Assembly (NCBI GenBank): GCA_947173865.1
Contig: CAMWGS010000066.1
Coordinates: forward strand, 1-8,829
Origin: an uncultured Ruminococcus sp.
GTDB lineage: Bacteria; Bacillota; Clostridia; Oscillospirales; Ruminococcaceae
Length of the DNA stretch: 8,829 nt
Direction: 5' to 3'
Shown here in pieces: positions 5,624 through 8,829 of this stretch. The translations under genes and the position numbers were made by a program. The notes beneath the pieces are model-generated. The model was not told where the DNA came from. It ran no database searches and saw only the letters and a list, made by a program, of their open reading frames with translations. Each line of letters opens with the position of its first letter. Positions within the stretch are counted from its first letter, which is position 1.

Positions 5624-6094
5624 TTAATTCTCGTCTGCAATGTTCACTATCTTTTTACCCTGTTTCTCAGCATACCGTATCGTTCGGTAAGCTCCGCCGC
5701 TTTTATGTTGAATACAGCATACCACAAGGTCTGATCGGTCAACGATATTTCTGTTGCGTACTTGGATAGCCGACTTTGGATGTGCTTCGGCGGAGTCGGA
5801 GCATATCTCTACTTCATCATAGTAATCAAGATAGCTCTGTTCATTATCACGGTATTCTGCTTTCATATACGGCAAGACAAGGGTGAAATGCGTGTTGCCA
5901 TAAGAATAATTTCGGATAGCTCTTTTGATAGTAGAAGAAGCAAGCAAGTCAAAATCCCCGTCCCGTCCTATCAGGAAATCAACATACTCTCTCTGCGTGA
6001 TTAAGTCGTGCAGGAGCTTGTCAAGGCGGTTTTCAATCTCCGATCCATGCTCCACATACCTATGTCCAAAAAAGCTGACAGTATAAATATTTAT
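5624..6094 (-). CDS. SLOG/DUF1273-type nucleotide-binding protein, apparent ATA start
   Basis: This is a small Rossmann-like protein of the SLOG superfamily (DUF1273/YpsA-like). Members are thought to bind nucleotides or nucleotide-derived signals; no reaction is established for this one. From 6094 it has 156 residues. The N-terminal strand and loop TVSFFGHR (about 5-12), the middle GRDGDFD, and the C-terminal SDLVVCCI...GGAYRT...GKKIVNI pattern are typical. A GTG at 6055 is the only canonical start, but it would cut off the conserved SFFGHR strand and has no ribosome site. AGGAG (6102-6106) sits 7 bases before ATA (6094-6092), where relatives I recall have ATG. The frame is open upstream to 6127 without ATG, GTG or TTG. 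So either ATA is used poorly, or the gene is silenced by one base change. It is divergent from the XRE gene. Confidence 0.8.
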   Translation of the reverse strand: MNIYTVSFFGHRYVEHGSEIENRLDKLLHDLITQREYVDFLIGRDGDFDLLASSTIKRAIRNYSYGNTHFTLVLPYMKAEYRDNEQSYLDYYDEVEICSDSAEAHPKSAIQVRNRNIVDRSDLVVCCIQHKSGGAYRTIRYAEKQGKKIVNIADEN

Positions 6095-6095
6095 A
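6082..6095. repeat. 14-bp palindrome containing the SLOG start codon
   Basis: TATAAATATTTATA is a perfect palindrome covering the presumed start codon (6094-6092) and the next codons. It exists in this perfect form only because the start reads ATA; with ATG the symmetry would be broken at one pair. It may be chance in A/T-rich DNA. Confidence 0.35.
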
Positions 6096-6126
6096 GCAAC
6101 ACTCCTATGTACTTTTGTTACTATAT

Positions 6127-6155
6127 ATTATACACCTAAATGTCTATATATTCAA
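6127..6155 (-). promoter_or_regulatory. Promoter of the SLOG gene
   Basis: On the minus strand, -35 TTGAAT (6155-6150), a 17-base spacer and -10 TATAAT (6132-6127) form a good promoter. Transcription would begin near 6120, leaving only about 25 bases before the ATA at 6094, with the ribosome site in between. The short leader supports translation beginning at or near 6094 rather than at 6055. Confidence 0.78.
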
Positions 6156-6168
6156 GCCCAAACGGATA

Positions 6169-6197
6169 TTATTTTATTGCCCAATTAGGTATATAAT
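6169..6197 (+). promoter_or_regulatory. Promoter of the XRE regulator
   Basis: A perfect -10 TATAAT (6192-6197) lies 35 bases before the ATG. The hexamer at the usual distance is TTATTT (6169-6174), a poor -35. TTGCCC at 6177-6182 is too close to serve. A strong -10 with a weak -35 suits a low-level, self-regulated repressor gene. Confidence 0.55.
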
Positions 6198-6232
6198 AAT
6201 AATAGATAGCAACTACTGAAAGGGGCAGTTTT

Positions 6233-6541
6233 ATGGATGTCGGAAAGAAACTACGCAAATTAAGAGAAGATAAGAATATGTCTATGTACCGCCTTACGCA
6301 AATAACAGGTGTGTCAGGACACCATATCAAGGGCATAGAGAATGGCTCCAGGCAGCCTACTATTGAAACGCTCGGTCGGCTTACGATAGCACTTGGTTCT
6401 TCTTTGGCAGAGATATTCAATGATGATACGGAATGTACCTATCTTTCCGATAAAGAAAGACGGCTGATTGAAAATTTCCGCACTCTATCCGATGAAAAGG
6501 CTGATGCCCTGCTGAATATGAGCGATGTTCTGAATAAATAA
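6233..6541 (+). CDS. XRE-family helix-turn-helix regulator
   Basis: The 102-residue DNA-binding protein consists of a Cro/CI-type helix-turn-helix at about 4-60 and a short C-terminal helical part (SDKERRLIENFRTLSDEKADALLNM, about 71-96) seen in many Firmicute XRE regulators. In the HTH, MYRLTQITGVS is helix 2 and the turn, and HHIKGIENGSRQP is the recognition region. Its ribosome site GAAAGGGG lies about 8 bases before the ATG. It is divergent from the SLOG gene across 138 bases that hold two matching promoter elements, so it most likely represses both. A terminator follows directly. Whether it also acts on the type I restriction promoter downstream is open; that promoter lacks TTAGGT and has a different dyad. 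Confidence 0.88.
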   Translation: MDVGKKLRKLREDKNMSMYRLTQITGVSGHHIKGIENGSRQPTIETLGRLTIALGSSLAEIFNDDTECTYLSDKERRLIENFRTLSDEKADALLNMSDVLNK

Positions 6542-6546
6542 GTGAT

Positions 6547-6583
6547 GGCTATTACATTTATAGTGCAGTAGCCTTATCTTTTT
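6547..6583 (+). terminator. Terminator of the XRE gene
   Basis: GGCTATTACA (6547-6556) pairs with TGCAGTAGCC (6564-6573) with one wobble and one mismatch; the loop is 7 bases. TTATCTTTTT follows. It starts 5 bases after the XRE stop and separates it from hsdM. Confidence 0.65.
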
Positions 6584-6592
6584 ATTCATATT

Positions 6593-6606
6593 GGACTTAT
6601 AAGTCC
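6593..6606. repeat. 14-bp perfect palindrome upstream of hsdM
   Basis: GGACTTATAAGTCC is perfectly symmetric. It lies 36 bases before the hsdM -35 box and could be a regulator site or an RNA hairpin of no consequence; no partner is known. Confidence 0.45.
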
Positions 6607-6636
6607 TCGGTGAAAAATTAAGAAAAAAGTCTGTCA

Positions 6637-6654
6637 AACAATTGACTAATTGTT
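6637..6654. promoter_or_regulatory. Operator-like dyad over the hsdM -35 box
   Basis: AACAATTGACTAATTGTT has perfect 7-bp arms around GACT. The -35 hexamer TTGACT is embedded in it (6642-6647), so any protein bound here would block RNA polymerase. XRE-type controllers commonly bind such sites in restriction-modification loci; the protein is not identified. Confidence 0.55.
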
Positions 6655-6670
6655 CAAAATGTGGTATAAT
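6642..6670 (+). promoter_or_regulatory. Promoter of the type I restriction-modification operon
   Basis: -35 TTGACT (6642-6647), 17 bases, and -10 TATAAT (6665-6670) preceded by TGG (extended -10). This near-consensus promoter should start transcription near 6677, giving a leader of about 49 bases. Confidence 0.82.
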
Positions 6671-6683
6671 GTTAATATATATA

Positions 6684-6703
6684 GTATCTTTTGGATAAGA
6701 TAC
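6684..6703 (+). promoter_or_regulatory. Leader hairpin just before the hsdM ribosome site
   Basis: GTATCTT (6684-6690) and AAGATAC (6697-6703) form a perfect 7-bp stem with a 6-base loop in the hsdM leader RNA, 7 bases ahead of the ribosome site AAGGAG (6711-6716). It could stabilise the message or modulate initiation. It has no T-run, so it is not a terminator. Confidence 0.5.
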
Positions 6704-6725
6704 CAAATGGAAGGAGTTTTGACCT

Positions 6726-8291
6726 ATGATAGATAATAAAAAAGAACAGGAACGTGCGGAACTTCACCGCACGATATGGAGCATCGCCAACGATTTGAGG
6801 GGCAGCGTTGACGGCTGGGATTTCAAGAATTATGTCCTTGTTATGCTGTTTTATCGCTATATATCAGAAAATTTGACTAACTACATAAATGCAGGAGAGA
6901 TTGAAGCAGGCACTCCCGAATTTGATTATGCAAAAATGTCGGACGATGAAGCCGAAATTGCCCGTGAGGATATGGTGCAGACCAAAGGTTTCTTCATTCT
7001 GCCCAGCCAGCTTTTCTGTAATGTGCTTGCAAAAGCTGATACGGACGAGAACCTCAATGAAACACTTGAGGGCATTTTCAGGAGCATTGAAAGCTCTGCA
7101 CAGGGCTGTGAGAGTGAAGACGATTTCAAGGGACTGTTCGATGATTTTGATGTGAACAGCAACAAGCTTGGCGGTACTGTCGCAAAGCGTAATGAGCGTC
7201 TTGTTAAGCTGATGAATGGTATAGCTTCTATGCAGCTTGGTGATTATCAGGAGAATACCATTGATGCGTTCGGAGATGCTTATGAATATCTTATGGGTAT
7301 GTACGCTTCAAATGCGGGCAAGTCGGGCGGTGAGTATTATACTCCGCAGGAAGTGTCTGAGCTGCTGACAAGACTTGCAACGGCAGGAAAAACAGAGGTA
7401 AACAAGGTATATGATCCAGCTTGTGGAAGTGGTTCGCTTCTGCTGAAAGCTGCCAAAATACTCGGCAAAGACAAGGTTCGTCAAGGCTTTTTCGGGCAGG
7501 AAATCAATATCACAACATACAACCTCTGCCGTATCAATATGTTCCTGCACGATATTGATTACGATAAATTCAATATCGCTCACGAAGATACACTCGTTGA
7601 GCCGCAGCATTGGGACGATGAGCCTTTTGAGGTCATTGTATCAAATCCCCCATACTCGATTAAGTGGGAGGGCGATGCCAATCCGCTTTTTATCAATGAT
7701 CCACGTTTCTCGCCTGCGGGTGTGCTTGCACCTAAGTCTAAGGCTGATCTCGCATTCATTATGCACTCGCTGAGTTGGCTTGCCAACAACGGTTCTGCCG
7801 CTATCGTATGTTTTCCGGGAGTTATGTATCGCGGCGGCGCTGAACAGAAAATACGCAAATATCTGATAGACAATAACTTTGTTGACTGCATTATTCAGCT
7901 ACCAGATAACCTTTTCTTCGGCACATCTATTGCGACTTGTATCATGGTGCTGAAAAAGAACAAGTCTGAAAACAGCACGCTTTTCATTGATGCTTCAAAG
8001 GAATGTGTCAAGGTCACGAATAACAACAAGCTGACCGAGGAGAACATTGCAAAAATCGTGACAGCGTTCACGGAACGTACCGACAGCGAATATTTCTGCC
8101 GTCTTGTTCCTAACAATGATATAGCCGAAAATGACTATAACCTTTCTATTTCAACTTATGTTGAACAGGAGGACACAAGAGAGGTCATTGACATTGCTGT
8201 GCTGAATGCGGAGATTGCTGAGATCGTGAAGAGTGAAGATATGCTGAGGGCGGAGATAGATCATATAATAATTGAAATTGAAGGAGAATAA
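6726..8291 (+). CDS. hsdM: Type I restriction-modification DNA methyltransferase, M subunit
   Basis: This is the adenine-N6 methyltransferase subunit of a type I system. It joins the specificity subunit HsdS to methylate the host's recognition sites, and the HsdR motor for restriction. The protein has 521 residues, close to the roughly 530 of classical HsdM. The N-terminal HsdM helical domain covers about 12-155. The methyltransferase core follows, with YYTP at 204-207, AdoMet-binding motif I DPACGSG at 230-236 and catalytic motif IV NPPY at 307-310. All key residues are intact. The start is clear: AAGGAG (6711-6716) stands 9 bases before the ATG. The gene has its own strong promoter with a dyad over the -35. 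The next gene begins only 2 bases after the stop and its ribosome site lies within the end of hsdM, so they form one operon. hsdS and hsdR are expected to the right. Confidence 0.96.
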   Translation: MIDNKKEQERAELHRTIWSIANDLRGSVDGWDFKNYVLVMLFYRYISENLTNYINAGEIEAGTPEFDYAKMSDDEAEIAREDMVQTKGFFILPSQLFCNVLAKADTDENLNETLEGIFRSIESSAQGCESEDDFKGLFDDFDVNSNKLGGTVAKRNERLVKLMNGIASMQLGDYQENTIDAFGDAYEYLMGMYASNAGKSGGEYYTPQEVSELLTRLATAGKTEVNKVYDPACGSGSLLLKAAKILGKDKVRQGFFGQEINITTYNLCRINMFLHDIDYDKFNIAHEDTLVEPQHWDDEPFEVIVSNPPYSIKWEGDANPLFINDPRFSPAGVLAPKSKADLAFIMHSLSWLANNGSAAIVCFPGVMYRGGAEQKIRKYLIDNNFVDCIIQLPDNLFFGTSIATCIMVLKKNKSENSTLFIDASKECVKVTNNNKLTEENIAKIVTAFTERTDSEYFCRLVPNNDIAENDYNLSISTYVEQEDTREVIDIAVLNAEIAEIVKSEDMLRAEIDHIIIEIEGE

Positions 8292-8293
8292 AA

Positions 8294-8829
8294 ATGGACG
8301 GTAATAAAAATCTAAAAATAATTGCAAAAATTGAAAATACTTTTAAAAATAACGGCTATAGTACAAATGTTGCTTTAGTTGTTAAAAACCTATTCAATTA
8401 TATGATCAGAAAGGATTTACATGGATGTTGTCATTCATTTTCTTCTGTTTTATATGTGGCTTTATCAGAAATAAATCTTAACCCCAAATTACTTATTGGA
8501 GAATGTAGAATACATTCAATGCCACCTTTTGATCATTCATGGATTGTTTTGAATGATAAGATTATTGATATTGCAATATATCTACCATTGGATAATTCTT
8601 ATAAATGTGTTGAAGGACCGATTATACTTGATAAAGATGTTGTTACAAACAAGAGACATCATATAGAATATGGTATTAATACAGGACTGCCTTGGAGTCC
8701 ACAAACTGATAGAACAATTCATACATGCTTTTCAGAATATATGTCAAAGTGTCCATGGGAAGTTGACGGATTATGGACTGTACTTCAAATGATACTCCCT
8801 GAAACTATTACAATTGATGTTACACAATT
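8294..8829 (+). CDS. Unrecognised gene with papain/transglutaminase-like Cys-His-Asp pattern (3' end cut)
   Basis: The frame is open from ATG 8294 to the window edge, 178 codons visible. AAGGAG (8281-8286) lies 7 bases upstream, inside the end of hsdM, so it is co-transcribed and probably coupled. I cannot name the family. The sequence has a pattern seen in transglutaminase-like and papain-like folds: a Cys at the start of a helix (GCCHSFSSVLYVAL, C45 or C46), then a strand and loop with His (PFDHSWIVL, H81), then Asp after a short hairpin (KIIDIAI, D92). No signal peptide or membrane segment is evident. It does not look like HsdS or HsdR, the usual partners. Its base composition is clearly more A/T-rich than hsdM (14 and 18 G+C in two sampled 60-base lines, against 30 in one hsdM line), which points to separate origin. 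The enzymatic role is inferred. Confidence 0.72.
   Translation, partial: MDGNKNLKIIAKIENTFKNNGYSTNVALVVKNLFNYMIRKDLHGCCHSFSSVLYVALSEINLNPKLLIGECRIHSMPPFDHSWIVLNDKIIDIAIYLPLDNSYKCVEGPIILDKDVVTNKRHHIEYGINTGLPWSPQTDRTIHTCFSEYMSKCPWEVDGLWTVLQMILPETITIDVTQ

Larger units (their letters stand above)
6127..6197. promoter_or_regulatory. Twin outward operator/promoter elements TTAGGTNTATAAT
   Basis: The same 13-base element occurs on the minus strand at 6139-6127 (N is G) and on the plus strand at 6185-6197 (N is A), facing away from each other. In each, TTAGGT stands one base before a perfect TATAAT box. As an inverted repeat the half-sites TATACACCTAA (6129-6139) and TTAGGTATATA (6185-6195) match at 10 of 11 positions. 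The XRE-type protein encoded at 6233 is the natural candidate to bind both and to repress itself and the SLOG gene together. Confidence 0.65.

Noticed and set aside
5498..6004. Plus-strand frames over 5498-5769 and 5762-6004
   Set aside because: Most of their length is antisense to the SLOG gene, whose conserved motifs define the coding strand; the first also runs through its terminator.
7308..8116. Several minus-strand frames over hsdM
   Set aside because: These are shadows of a fully conserved methyltransferase gene.
1..8829. CRISPR array, tRNA or rRNA gene
   Set aside because: I found no regularly spaced repeats, no cloverleaf-like sequence and no rRNA segment.

Overview
The window looks like accessory DNA of a low-GC Firmicute, most likely a gut Clostridia of the Ruminococcus/Oscillospiraceae type. 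The evidence is purine-rich AGGAGG ribosome binding sites, consensus sigma-A-like promoters, A/T-rich codon use, and mobility genes of the Tn4451/Tn1549 kind (MobC, a TnpW-like protein, a large serine recombinase). The organism is inferred from style only; no rRNA or other marker gene is present.

Layout. (1) 1-2051, minus strand: a two-component system. An OmpR/PhoB-type response regulator is followed, with a 4-base ATGA overlap, by a membrane histidine kinase that runs off the left edge. A TTGACT-17-TATACT promoter drives the pair. (2) 2166-5356: a compact mobility module. mobC lies on the minus strand, followed by a region rich in inverted repeats that is a good oriT candidate. On the plus strand come a coiled-coil small protein, a TnpW-like protein and a large serine recombinase. 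No relaxase gene accompanies mobC, and the recombinase reading frame breaks about 57 codons before its natural end. (3) 5357-5623: non-coding or decayed DNA with two terminators that both act on minus-strand transcripts. (4) 5624-6541: a divergent pair, a SLOG/DUF1273-type nucleotide-binding protein (minus) and an XRE-family repressor (plus). Their two promoters carry the same 13-base element facing outward, so the repressor probably controls both. (5) 6726 to the right edge: start of a type I restriction-modification operon. hsdM is complete; 2 bases after it begins an unrecognised, A/T-rich gene with a papain/transglutaminase-like Cys-His-Asp pattern, which runs off the window.

How the parts may work together. 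The mobility module would move or integrate the block. The recombinase promoter carries an 11-bp dyad operator and so appears tightly controlled. The SLOG/XRE pair and the type I system look like defence-type cargo. Most unusual are the regulatory sites (twin outward promoters, dyads over three promoters), a SLOG gene whose only well-placed start codon is ATA, the frameshifted recombinase, the relaxase-less mobC/oriT, and the cysteine-protease-like gene inside the hsd operon. hsdS and hsdR are not in view.
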